A stretch of 19,728 nucleotides of DNA from UBA4744 sp035282865 (GCA_035282865.1 DATEVB010000071.1:1-19728); one strand, 5' to 3'; counted from the first letter of the stretch, positions 7,263-15,093 are shown. Notes: generated by a model not told the origin, from the letters alone. Numbers and translations are program-made.

Positions 7263-9128
7263 TCAGTGGGCCCTTTCGAGAATCTCGTAGACGGTGTTGC
7301 GCCGTGCGGGAACCCGCCCGCATGCCCTGATGGCTTGCTCGAACGCGCCGGGTGACGTCTCCTGGCCGTGTGAGGCGCCCGCCGCCCGGGTTATCGTCTC
7401 ATCCATCAAGGTCCCGCCGAGGTCATTGCACCCGGCGTCGAGCAGCCGTGCTCCCCCTCCCAGGCCCAGCTTCACCCACGATGCCTGGACGTTGGGGATG
7501 ATGCCATCGAAGGCGATCCGGGAGACGGCATGGACCAGGACGATCTCGTCCCAGGTTGGTCCCGGTCTTGACCTCCCGCGCAGATAGATCGGAGAACCCA
7601 TGTGCACGAAAGGCAGCGGAACGAACTCTGTGAAACCACCGGTTCGGCGTTGAATGGTGCGAATCACCTCGAGATGGTTGGCCCACGAGGCAGGATCATC
7701 GATGTGCCCGAACATGAGCGTTGCGGTTGATCGCAGGCCGATCTCGTGGGCAGAGATCATGACCTCGGCCCACTGGGCGGTCCGAATCTTGTCCGGGCAG
7801 AGGTGGGTTCGGATCCGGTCGTCGAGGACCTCGGCGGCGGTCCCGGGTAGACTCCCCAACCCCGATCGGGTGAGCCGGGCTAGAAACTCTGCGACCGGCA
7901 CTCCGAGGGTCTCCGCCCCCTGCCACACTTCGAGCGGGGTGAACCCGTGGATGTGCATGTCGGGTAGGTCCGCCTTGATGGCCTCGACGACATCCAGGTA
8001 GAAAGCACCTGTGAAGTCGGGATGGATCCCGCCTTGCAGGGTTACCTCCGTTGCGCCCCGATCCCACGCCTGGCGGGATCGTTCGACAATCTCCGATATC
8101 TCCATCAGATAAGGCTCACCCCGCAGATTGAGGCTACGGGGACCTTTGGAGAATGCGCAGAAACCGCACCGGAAGTAGCACACGTTCGTGTAGTTGATGT
8201 TGCGATTGATGACATAGGTGACGGTGTCCCCAACCGCCCGGCGCCGTAACTGGTCTGCCGTCCAGGCGATCGCCTCAACGTCCCGACCACGGGCTTTGAA
8301 CAGCACCTCGATGTCGCCCCTGGTAGGTGCGAGGCCATCGAGTGACCGGCCCAGGATGGGACGTATCTCCGGCCCGGCATCCTGCCAGGAGGCAGCCCCT
8401 GCACCGCTGACCCAACTGTCGTCGGTCCACTCGCCCGACAGGCGCTCAGGTGGTACCGGCAGAGGGACACTCTTTCCGGGAGACCACGCCGTCCTCGGTC
8501 TTGCCACCCCGGAAGCGTCGATCTGATCCAGATACGCCCTGAAGAGGTCTGCATCCAGGGCGCGTCGGGCCACATCGACGGAAGTACCCACCGGGAGGGC
8601 GGTGCGCTCGATCAGCCGCACCGGCTCCAAAGCTTCCCGAAGCTCCCCGATCTGTTCGATGCCCCAATCCCGCAGGAGAAGATCCCCTGCTCCGTTCTCC
8701 ACGGCGGCCAGCGCATCGTCGACGGTGTCGACGAACACTGAAACGACGGTTGCGAGGCCGGGAAGCGCCGAGATGGATGCGGCCTCGGCAACCGCGGCGC
8801 GGCCGGTTCTCAGGAATGCCGGTGCCGTCCTGGCAACCGCCTCGACGATCGATGAACGCGGCCCCATGTGCAGCACGGTCATCCGCCATCCGGCCACCCC
8901 TTGCCCGGCCAGCTCGACGGCCTTGGTTGGGTCGACGACCCAGGCGATTGGCTCTACGTCGGAATCGCCCACCGCAACCGGCAGGACACCTCCCGACAGG
9001 GCCTCGAGCCGATCCTGGCCGGTCAGACCTTCGATTTCGAGAGCCGTCGTTCCCTCACGACGTCGGGTACGGGCCGTCAATTCACTGATCGACTCGGCGG
9101 GACGGGTCCGCAGGAACGTGATGGTCAT
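7263..9128 (-). CDS. cofH: FO synthase subunit CofH with an unassigned N-terminal extension
   Basis: A 621-residue protein. Residues of about 255-621 are a complete CofH, the radical-SAM enzyme that joins a tyrosine-derived fragment to 5-amino-6-ribitylaminouracil. It has VINRNINYTNVC, the cluster-binding cysteines C317, C321 and C324 (CYFRCGFC), AFSKGP, and EVTLQGGIHPDF. CofH alone is normally about 350-400 residues, so the first 250 or so are extra. They look like folded alternating alpha/beta sequence, followed by a Pro-rich linker (about 210-250), but I cannot match them to a family. They contain no second CxxxCxxC, so they are not a CofG domain as in the fused actinobacterial FbiC. The ATG overlaps the cofG stop (ATGA at 9125-9128), which supports this start and the extension. 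Confidence 0.93.
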   Translation of the reverse strand: MTITFLRTRPAESISELTARTRRREGTTALEIEGLTGQDRLEALSGGVLPVAVGDSDVEPIAWVVDPTKAVELAGQGVAGWRMTVLHMGPRSSIVEAVARTAPAFLRTGRAAVAEAASISALPGLATVVSVFVDTVDDALAAVENGAGDLLLRDWGIEQIGELREALEPVRLIERTALPVGTSVDVARRALDADLFRAYLDQIDASGVARPRTAWSPGKSVPLPVPPERLSGEWTDDSWVSGAGAASWQDAGPEIRPILGRSLDGLAPTRGDIEVLFKARGRDVEAIAWTADQLRRRAVGDTVTYVINRNINYTNVCYFRCGFCAFSKGPRSLNLRGEPYLMEISEIVERSRQAWDRGATEVTLQGGIHPDFTGAFYLDVVEAIKADLPDMHIHGFTPLEVWQGAETLGVPVAEFLARLTRSGLGSLPGTAAEVLDDRIRTHLCPDKIRTAQWAEVMISAHEIGLRSTATLMFGHIDDPASWANHLEVIRTIQRRTGGFTEFVPLPFVHMGSPIYLRGRSRPGPTWDEIVLVHAVSRIAFDGIIPNVQASWVKLGLGGGARLLDAGCNDLGGTLMDETITRAAGASHGQETSPGAFEQAIRACGRVPARRNTVYEILERAH

Positions 9129-10264
9129 CGACAGGCTCCCATTCTCAGATCGACATATCCGTTTACGTCAACCGCGTCGTTCAGTCGCTCCAGGAGGCGA
9201 CGATCGACCCATCGGCCGTCTATGAACTCGGGGTATACGGGCAAGCGCGGCCGAAGTGCGAAACCGGCCGCCTGTGTCCTGCGTTCCAGATCCTCGAGGT
9301 GCGGCCACGGGTGCTCCGGGTTCACCCAGTCGATGGTCAGCGGCGACACACCCCCCCAGTCGTTGATGCCGGCTTCCAGATAAACCTCAAAGCGCTCGGT
9401 GAGGTTGGGCGGGACCTGCAGGTTCATGGTCGGCCCAAGGATCCACCTGGCTACTGCCACAACTTGGGCGAAATACCGGCGGGTAGGTTCCGCCGAGCGA
9501 CGCATCGGAGTGTCGGCCTTGGCGCGGAAGTTCTGGACGATGACCTCCTGGATGTGCCCCAGACGCTTCGCAATTGCCGCCAGGGTGAACAGGCTGTCGA
9601 CCAATTCTTCATGCGTTTCTCCGATGCCGACCAGGACCCCGGTGGTGAAGGGGACCTCCCGGCGCCCGGCCGCTTCGATGGTCGCGACCCGCACTGCCGG
9701 GTTCTTGTCCGGGCAGTCGAAGTGCGGCATACCCGGTTCCATCAACCGGGGAGAGATATTCTCCAACATGAGGCCCATGGACGGGCTGACCGGCCGAAGA
9801 AGGGCAATGTCGTCTTCGTCCATCACCCCCGGGTTGGCGTGCGGAAACAACCCGGCCTCGTCGATGATGCGGCCGGCCATCTCCCGCACGTAGCTCATCG
9901 TCGTGGCATGCCCCCGCTCGTCCAGGAAGGACCGTGCCTGAGGCCAGCGTTCCTCCGGAGCATCTCCCAAGGTCAAGAGCGCTTCGGTACAGCCGTGTGC
10001 CCGGCCGGCGTGCACAATCGCCAGGACGTCATCCGGCTCCAGGTACTGCCCGCCGGCGCCCGGTGGTTTCGCAAAGGTGCAGTAGGTACATCGATCGCGA
10101 CACAACGTCGTGAGAGGAACAAACACCTTCCGGCTGTAAGTTACGGTCCGCCCATGTCCCTCATCGCGAAGTCTCCCGGCTTCTGCGAAGAGCGGCTCGG
10201 CCGGCCGCTCACCGGAGAGATAGGCGACCGCCAGGTCGGGATCGGGCGCCGGGTGAGCAGGCAT
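9125..10264 (-). CDS. cofG: FO synthase subunit CofG (radical SAM)
   Basis: A 379-residue protein from the ATG at 10264. It works with CofH to form FO (7,8-didemethyl-8-hydroxy-5-deazariboflavin), the chromophore of coenzyme F420. The radical-SAM motif is C55-x3-C59-x2-C62 (CRDRCTYC), after YSRKVFVPLTTL. Other family features are the TLGDAPEERW stretch, QNFRAKADTPM, and NDWGGVSPLTIDWVNPE near the C-terminus. The frame stays open 78 codons further upstream, but that part is low-complexity and unlike CofG. The chosen start has no Shine-Dalgarno but lies eight bases after an extended -10 motif, consistent with a leaderless mRNA. The gene is translationally coupled to cofH. Confidence 0.94.
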   Translation of the reverse strand: MPAHPAPDPDLAVAYLSGERPAEPLFAEAGRLRDEGHGRTVTYSRKVFVPLTTLCRDRCTYCTFAKPPGAGGQYLEPDDVLAIVHAGRAHGCTEALLTLGDAPEERWPQARSFLDERGHATTMSYVREMAGRIIDEAGLFPHANPGVMDEDDIALLRPVSPSMGLMLENISPRLMEPGMPHFDCPDKNPAVRVATIEAAGRREVPFTTGVLVGIGETHEELVDSLFTLAAIAKRLGHIQEVIVQNFRAKADTPMRRSAEPTRRYFAQVVAVARWILGPTMNLQVPPNLTERFEVYLEAGINDWGGVSPLTIDWVNPEHPWPHLEDLERRTQAAGFALRPRLPVYPEFIDGRWVDRRLLERLNDAVDVNGYVDLRMGACR

Positions 10265-10566
10265 AGGAGCGAACGCTATCACGGGCGGTGAGCAAGAACT
10301 ATCGAATCCGCCTGCCGACCCGGTCGGTCCGGCGCTCCGCCCGGATGCGTTGTGGCGATGGTGACGGCGAGGCAGGGGCTGGCCGACCAGGCCGGGCCGA
10401 GAGCGCATGTGACGTGCGTCGAGCTCGAGGACGCAACCGGCAGCTCCACCCACCGTCCTGAACGCAGCGAACGTTGCCGATCGCGGTATGAGTACCATTG
10501 TGGCTTCGGGAGCCTGCTGTGCTTCCCGCCAACGGGTTTTCCAACCGGCACCTGAGGAGGTGTTTC
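10265..10566. other. Intergenic region between divergent cofG and gap
   Basis: A 302-bp stretch without a supported gene. It must hold the promoters for cofG (minus) and gap (plus). The cofG side has an extended -10 motif (see the separate entry). On the gap side I see only the strong GAGGAGG ribosome site at 10554-10560 and no confident -10/-35 pair. The small reading frames here look like shadows and show no recognisable protein. Confidence 0.6.
10273..10281 (-). promoter_or_regulatory. Extended -10 element for a probably leaderless cofG transcript
   Basis: The minus strand reads TGATAGCGT, that is a TGn extension plus the TAnnnT hexamer TAGCGT, followed by eight bases and then the cofG ATG at 10264. 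This spacing puts the transcription start at or next to the A of the start codon. No good -35 box is visible, which is common with extended -10 promoters. Confidence 0.5.
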
Positions 10567-11571
10567 ATGAAAGTGGCCATCAATGGTTTCGGCCGCATCG
10601 GACGAACCGTGTTCCGGGTCATCGCCGAACGACCCGACTCGGGAATCGAAATCGTTGCCGTCAACGACATCGCCGACGACGACACGCTCGCCCACTTGCT
10701 GAAGTACGACACCGTCTTCGGCAGATTCCCGGGTGACATCGTGGTCGGTGACGGCGTGATGAGCGCCGGCGGCCATACCGTCAAGATGCTGGAGGAACGC
10801 GCCCCTGCCAACCTGCCCTGGTCGGAGCTGGGCGTTGATGTCGTGGTCGAATCCACCGGCATCTTCCGCACCCGCGCAGCGCTCGACAAGCATCTGGAGG
10901 CAGGAGCGAAGCGGGTCATCCTCACGGTGCCATCCAAGGATCCGGTGGATGCCACCGTTGTGATCGGTGTCAACGATGGAGATTTGACCCCCGATGCAAA
11001 GCTCGTATCCAACGCATCCTGCACTACCAACTGCTTGGCCCCGATCGCCAAAGTGCTCGACGACGCCTTCGGGATCAGGAGCGGCATCATGACCACGGTT
11101 CACGCCTACACCAATGATCAACGAGTGGCGGATACGCCCCACAGCGACCTACGGCGAGCTCGCCATGCAGCCGAGAACATCATTCCGACGAGCACCGGCG
11201 CAGCCAAGGCCATCGGCCAGGTTTTGCCGTCACTAGACGGCAAACTGGACGGGATGGCCATGCGGGTGCCGGTGCCCGACGGGTCGATCGTGGACCTGGT
11301 CGTAGTGCTGTCGCGTGACGTCACGGTCGAGGAAGTGAACGTCGCCATGAAGGCGGCCGCCGACGGCGAGATGAAAGGCATCCTCGAATACACCGACGAG
11401 CCGATCGTGTCGTCCGACGTCATCGGCAATCCGGCCTCCAGCATCTTCGACTCCAGTCTCACCAAGGTCGTCAACGGCAACATGGTGAAGGTTGTTTCCT
11501 GGTACGACAACGAATGGGGCTACTCCAACCGGGTCGTCGATCTCCTCGAGGCGATGGCCGATCAGGTCTGA
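10567..11571 (+). CDS. gap: Glyceraldehyde-3-phosphate dehydrogenase, type I
   Basis: A 334-residue enzyme of normal length that oxidises glyceraldehyde-3-phosphate to 1,3-bisphosphoglycerate. The Rossmann start MKVAINGFGRIGR, the NAD-type acidic residue in AVND (D34), the catalytic C152 in SNASCTTNC, the following TTVHAYTNDQ with its His, and the C-terminal WYDNEWGYSNRV are all intact. The ATG at 10567 has GAGGAGG six bases upstream. The usual glycolytic neighbours (pgk, tpiA) do not follow; the next gene is a lipoprotein 52 bp downstream. It is probably a single-gene transcription unit. Confidence 0.97.
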   Translation: MKVAINGFGRIGRTVFRVIAERPDSGIEIVAVNDIADDDTLAHLLKYDTVFGRFPGDIVVGDGVMSAGGHTVKMLEERAPANLPWSELGVDVVVESTGIFRTRAALDKHLEAGAKRVILTVPSKDPVDATVVIGVNDGDLTPDAKLVSNASCTTNCLAPIAKVLDDAFGIRSGIMTTVHAYTNDQRVADTPHSDLRRARHAAENIIPTSTGAAKAIGQVLPSLDGKLDGMAMRVPVPDGSIVDLVVVLSRDVTVEEVNVAMKAAADGEMKGILEYTDEPIVSSDVIGNPASSIFDSSLTKVVNGNMVKVVSWYDNEWGYSNRVVDLLEAMADQV

Positions 11572-11610
11572 GCACCTGGGACGGTGAGCAGAGGAATCCG
11601 GGTGCGCCGC

Positions 11611-11616
11611 TACGCT
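11611..11616 (+). promoter_or_regulatory. -10 element close to the lipoprotein start
   Basis: TACGCT lies seven bases before the ATG at 11624, at the distance expected for a leaderless mRNA. No Shine-Dalgarno is present between them. No convincing -35 was found, so this is position-based. Confidence 0.42.
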
Positions 11617-11623
11617 TCTCCCA

Positions 11624-12508
11624 ATGAGACTCCGCCACCTCGTACTGCCGCTGTTGCTCGCCCTCCTGGCTCCGTCCTGTGCCGAACCGGCCGCGGTCGT
11701 CACCTCAACGGCACCCGCGACGACCACGAGCGCTCCTGCTGCCTCAAACACGACGGCGGAACCCGGGCTCCCTCCATGCCTGGCCGGTGATCAGGCCTTC
11801 GCCACCGATGGCGCTCTCGCCAGCGGCCTGCTGGATGACCAGGAGAGCGACGCCGAGCTGGTTGCCGGATTGCGCTGGACGGCCTACCAAGGATGCGAAC
11901 GAGTCGTTGTCGAGCTGGCAACGGCCGGCGGAGCCCCGGCCACCGAACCCGGCGGCGTGCGGGCCGAGCTTCTCCGAGACCAAGGGATCATCAGGCTGCG
12001 ACTCGATGATCTCGTGACATCGACGGCCATCGCCGACCGGGTCGTGGAACGGGAGTTGGTCGACCGTGTCTACGTCGTGCGTTCACTCGATGGAGACCTC
12101 TATGTGGACATCCACCTCGGTTCGCCGGTCCTGGCACGCGCCTCGATCAACCGATCACCGGCTGAGGTGATCGTCGATCTCCGGTCCGGCGGACCGGAGC
12201 TTGAAGCCCGACCGGTTGTCGCCGATAGTGCGGTTGTCGTCGCCCCGACGGGGCATGAGGCCGAATATCCCTTGATCGTCGAGGGTTATGCCCGCACCTT
12301 TGAGGCCGCGGTTGTCCTGCGCATACGAGTAGCGAATCAGCTGGACATCGAAGAGGTGACCTCCGCCGCCGATTATCTGGTCACCTGGGGAGAGTACCGA
12401 TTCGAGGTACCGGGAGGACCAACCGGAAACGTCGAGGTTTTCGTGGGCGAGGACTCCCCCGAGGACGGACACGAACGCGGCGCTCATTTCAATCTGGAGA
12501 TGGGCTGA
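11624..12508 (+). CDS. Secreted lipoprotein with AMIN-like and Gmad2-like domains
   Basis: A 294-residue protein. The N-terminus is a lipoprotein signal: MRLRH, a Leu-rich core and the lipobox APSC with C19 as the lipidated residue. A Thr/Ala/Pro-rich spacer follows (about 20-48). Residues of about 75-190 (GLRWTAYQGCERVVVEL to AEVIVDLRSG) resemble the AMIN-like beta domain of actinobacterial lipoproteins. Residues of about 213-294 (YPLIVEGYARTFEAAVVLRI to the end) resemble the Gmad2 immunoglobulin-like domain. Both are extracytoplasmic beta folds, so a cell-envelope role is likely, but the exact function is unknown. Its 3' end overlaps the convergent rimM gene by 20 bp. Confidence 0.85.
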   Translation: MRLRHLVLPLLLALLAPSCAEPAAVVTSTAPATTTSAPAASNTTAEPGLPPCLAGDQAFATDGALASGLLDDQESDAELVAGLRWTAYQGCERVVVELATAGGAPATEPGGVRAELLRDQGIIRLRLDDLVTSTAIADRVVERELVDRVYVVRSLDGDLYVDIHLGSPVLARASINRSPAEVIVDLRSGGPELEARPVVADSAVVVAPTGHEAEYPLIVEGYARTFEAAVVLRIRVANQLDIEEVTSAADYLVTWGEYRFEVPGGPTGNVEVFVGEDSPEDGHERGAHFNLEMG

Positions 12509-13007
12509 GCAAGCCTTCGATAGGGTTGACCACGACTGATCCCTCAGCGATCCTCACTTCGGGCACCAGCTCGCGAACGAACGGGATGAGAGCCTGCTGT
12601 CCATCCGCAGTCCGCACCACCAGCCGGTCTTGAGGGCCACCAGTTTCCACGCTGGTGACCGTCCCTATCGGTTGGCCGGCCGGATCTCGAACCGTCAACC
12701 CGACCAACTCATCCGGCCAGAACTCGTCGTCGCCGAGCACCCGGCGTTCACCGGCCGCGATGGTCAAGCCAACATCGATCATGGACTCGGCGACGGTTCG
12801 GTCGGCAATCCCTACGAACACCACCAGGAGCTTGCCCTGGTGCTGGCGACTTGAACGCACCTCGAGGCGCTGCGGAGGCTGCTGGTCGGTGAGGAAGGCC
12901 GCTCCCGATCGGAAACGGTCCGGAGTGTCGCTCTCGGAGAGGACATACACCTCACCCGCCAGGCCGTGGGGCCGGCCGATCCGACCGACAGTGACTCGGT
13001 CTTCCAT
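12489..13007 (-). CDS. rimM: Ribosome maturation factor RimM (16S rRNA processing)
   Basis: A 172-residue RimM, which binds ribosomal protein S19 and helps mature the 30S head. The N-terminal domain begins MEDRVTVGRIGRPHGLAGEV, the family hallmark. The C-terminal PRC-barrel part has DEFWPDELVGL, then LVVRTADGQQALIPFV and VVVNPIEGLL. I chose the ATG at 13007 because the family consensus starts there and it lies four bases after the khpA stop; the longer open frame (to 13154) only overlaps khpA. It is the fourth gene of the ffh-rpsP-khpA-rimM operon. Its stop overlaps the convergent lipoprotein gene, leaving no room for a separate terminator. Confidence 0.96.
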   Translation of the reverse strand: MEDRVTVGRIGRPHGLAGEVYVLSESDTPDRFRSGAAFLTDQQPPQRLEVRSSRQHQGKLLVVFVGIADRTVAESMIDVGLTIAAGERRVLGDDEFWPDELVGLTVRDPAGQPIGTVTSVETGGPQDRLVVRTADGQQALIPFVRELVPEVRIAEGSVVVNPIEGLLSPSPD

Positions 13008-13011
13008 GGAG

Positions 13012-13263
13012 TCAGTCGATGAACTCGACCCCGGCGTGGAGACCTTCCTCGTCGGCAGCGGCCTGGGCGACCGTGCGAATGGCGCGAGCCACCCGACCAC
13101 GCCGGCCAATGACCCGCCCCATGTCGGATTTGGCAGTACGGACTTCCGCGACAACCTCTTCGGGACCCTCTTCGACGAGGGTCATCTCGACTTCCTCGGG
13201 ACGATCGACGATCTCGGTAACAAGGTAGCGCACCACTCGCTCGACGATTTCACCTTGACTCAC
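13012..13263 (-). CDS. khpA: KH-domain RNA-binding protein KhpA
   Basis: An 83-residue single-KH protein with the RNA-binding loop in KSDMGRVIGRRGRVARAIRT (GxxG within IGRRGR). The family binds RNA, affects ribosome and small-RNA metabolism, and is nearly always encoded between rpsP and rimM, as here. The ATG overlaps the rpsP stop by four bases (ATGA at 13260-13263), and the rimM start lies four bases after its stop. Confidence 0.95.
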   Translation of the reverse strand: MSQGEIVERVVRYLVTEIVDRPEEVEMTLVEEGPEEVVAEVRTAKSDMGRVIGRRGRVARAIRTVAQAAADEEGLHAGVEFID

Positions 13264-13655
13264 TTGGACGACTCCTCAGTCTCGACGGCCGCGTCCCCGG
13301 CAACGTCGGCAACCTCTCCCACTTCGGCGGCCGGTTGCGCCTCCGGCTCCGCCTTGCTCGGCGCAGGCCGGGATACGACCGTGTGAATGTCACCCCTGGC
13401 GATCTTGAATCGCGACCAGGCGCCCGAGATCTCCAACAGCTTTCGGACCGGGTCTGTGGGCTGGGCGCCCTTTTGCAACCAGTCGAGCGCCTTATCGTTG
13501 TCGATCTCGACGATCGACGGTTCCTGACGCGGGTCGTAGCGCCCGATGACTTCGATGAAGCGCCCATCACGGGGTGACCTGCCGTCGGCAACTACGACGC
13601 GGTAAGTCGGCTGCTTCTTCTTGCCCATCCGCATCAGGCGGATTTTGACCGCCAT
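13260..13655 (-). CDS. rpsP: 30S ribosomal protein S16 with acidic C-terminal tail
   Basis: A 131-residue protein. The conserved S16 core (1 to about 85) starts MAVKIRLMRMGKKKQPTYRV and includes SPRDGRFIEVIGRYDP and KALDWLQKGAQPTD. The last 45 or so residues are a tail rich in Ala, Glu and Val. Such tails are common in actinobacterial S16, making it longer than the 80-90 residues of other bacteria. GAGGTGAGGAG directly precedes the ATG. The ffh stop lies four bases upstream, so the gene is in the ffh operon. Confidence 0.97.
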   Translation of the reverse strand: MAVKIRLMRMGKKKQPTYRVVVADGRSPRDGRFIEVIGRYDPRQEPSIVEIDNDKALDWLQKGAQPTDPVRKLLEISGAWSRFKIARGDIHTVVSRPAPSKAEPEAQPAAEVGEVADVAGDAAVETEESSK

Positions 13656-13659
13656 CTCC

Positions 13660-14985
13660 TCACCTCTTCCTTCGTGGCATGGGGAGCCCGGGGATTCCGC
13701 GCCCCTGCGCCACCATTTTCATCATTTTCTGCGTCTCGGCGAACTGCTTGAGCAAGCCGTTGACCTCTTGTGGCCTCGTTCCCGAGCCGGTCGCTATCCG
13801 ACGTTTGCGGCTCCCGTCGATGACCTTGGGATTTCGCCGTTCGGTGGGGGTCATCGATCTGATGATGGCCTCGACCCGTCCCATGTCTCGGTCCGAAACT
13901 TGTACGTTCTTGAGCATCGAACCGGCGCCGGGCAGCATAGCAACCAATTGGTCGAGTGGTCCCATCTTCTTGAGTTGCTGGAACTGATCGAGGAAATCGT
14001 CGAGGGTGAAAGAGGCGGTACGCAGTTTGTCCGCCATGCGTTCCGCCTCTGCCATATCCCAGGTCGTCTCGGCCTTTTCGATCAGCGTCAACACGTCTCC
14101 CATACCCAAGATGCGGGACGCCATCCGCTCGGGATAGAAAACCTCGAAATCGTCGATCTTTTCCCCGACACCGGCGAACTTGATCGGACAGCCGGTCACC
14201 TCGCGTACGGAGATGGCGGCTCCGCCTCTGGCATCGCCGTCCAGCTTGGACAGCACGATCCCGGTCAGGTCGGTGTACTCGAGAAACCCTTTCGCCACGT
14301 TGACGGCATCCTGGCCGGTCATGGCATCGACCACCAGCAGCACCTCGTCCGGATCGGCAATCTTCCGCACATCGGCCAGTTCCGCCATCAGGATCTTGTC
14401 GATCTGGAGCCGTCCGGCGGTGTCTACGATCACGACATCGGAACCCAACCGGCGAGCCTCTCTCATCGCCGCCCGGACCACCTTGGGGGCTTTTGATGTC
14501 CGGTCGACGAACACCGGCACCCCGATGCGTTCACCGAGCATCTCCAGCTGATCGATGGCGGCGGGCCGCTGAAGATCGGCGGCCACCAGCAGTGGGTGCT
14601 TTCCCTGTCGCTTGACCCGGTTGGCGAGTTTGGCGGCTGAAGTCGTCTTGCCTGAACCCTGTAGACCGACCATGAGGATGGTGAGCGGTGGAGCCGAAGC
14701 TGACGCCAGGCGAGCTTCCGTATCGCCCAGCGTGCCGATCAGTTCCTCATGGACGATCTTGATGACCTGCTGGGCCGGAGTGAGGCTCTTGGTGATTTCC
14801 GCCCCGACCGCCCGGTCTTTGATGCGGCCGAGCAAGTTACGCGCCACGCTGACGTTCACGTCCGCCTCGAGCAGGGCCAGCCGGACCTCGCGCAGGGTTG
14901 CGTCGACGTCGCCCTCGCTCAACCGTCCCTTCCCGCGCAAACGGGAAAAGACGTCATTCAACCGATCAGAGAGGGACTCGAACAT
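13660..14985 (-). CDS. ffh: Signal recognition particle protein Ffh
   Basis: A 441-residue SRP GTPase that binds signal sequences and 4.5S RNA and delivers nascent membrane proteins to FtsY. The N domain (1 to about 95) begins MFESLSDRLNDVFSRLRGKG. The G domain has the P-loop GLQGSGKTT (107-115), DTAGRL, and SKLDGDARGG. The C-terminal M domain has MTPTERRNPKVIDGSRKRRIA, the RNA-binding motif, and ends with a Met-rich segment. The length is normal. It is the first gene of the operon with rpsP, khpA and rimM. A TACACT element nine bases before the ATG suggests a very short or absent leader. Confidence 0.97.
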   Translation of the reverse strand: MFESLSDRLNDVFSRLRGKGRLSEGDVDATLREVRLALLEADVNVSVARNLLGRIKDRAVGAEITKSLTPAQQVIKIVHEELIGTLGDTEARLASASAPPLTILMVGLQGSGKTTSAAKLANRVKRQGKHPLLVAADLQRPAAIDQLEMLGERIGVPVFVDRTSKAPKVVRAAMREARRLGSDVVIVDTAGRLQIDKILMAELADVRKIADPDEVLLVVDAMTGQDAVNVAKGFLEYTDLTGIVLSKLDGDARGGAAISVREVTGCPIKFAGVGEKIDDFEVFYPERMASRILGMGDVLTLIEKAETTWDMAEAERMADKLRTASFTLDDFLDQFQQLKKMGPLDQLVAMLPGAGSMLKNVQVSDRDMGRVEAIIRSMTPTERRNPKVIDGSRKRRIATGSGTRPQEVNGLLKQFAETQKMMKMVAQGRGIPGLPMPRRKR

Positions 14986-14994
14986 ACGACCTCG

Positions 14995-15000
14995 AGTGTA
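14995..15000 (-). promoter_or_regulatory. -10 element (TACACT) for the ffh-rpsP-khpA-rimM operon
   Basis: The minus strand reads TACACT, then nine bases, then the ffh ATG. The expected transcription start is within about three bases of the ATG. A GAGG close to the start is too near for a normal Shine-Dalgarno. No good -35 was identified. Confidence 0.45.
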
Positions 15001-15046
15001 GAGGACGCACGGGCGCTAGCCATTCCCGCGACCCGGGCTCGACGCG

Positions 15047-15078
15047 ACGAACCACGGGGCTATTGCCCCGTGGTTCGT
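15047..15078 (-). terminator. Perfect 14-bp stem-loop after the LPXTG-protein gene
   Basis: ACGAACCACGGGGC (15047-15060) pairs without mismatch with GCCCCGTGGTTCGT (15065-15078), with a 4-base loop. It begins 15 bp beyond the stop of the surface-protein gene and lies before the ffh promoter, so it most likely terminates the surface-protein transcript. There is no strong T-run, as is frequent in high-GC actinobacterial terminators. Confidence 0.7.
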
Positions 15079-15093
15079 TCGTTCAGTCTCAGG

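Noticed and set aside
7263..9128. CofH product as a fused FbiC (CofG plus CofH)
   Set aside because: The N-terminal part lacks a CxxxCxxC motif, and a complete CofG is encoded separately just upstream.
10265..10498. A 78-codon upstream extension of cofG
   Set aside because: The extra part is low-complexity and unlike CofG, and a -10 element sits just before the chosen ATG.
13008..13154. A 49-codon upstream extension of rimM
   Set aside because: It overlaps khpA, and the RimM consensus begins at the ATG at 13007.
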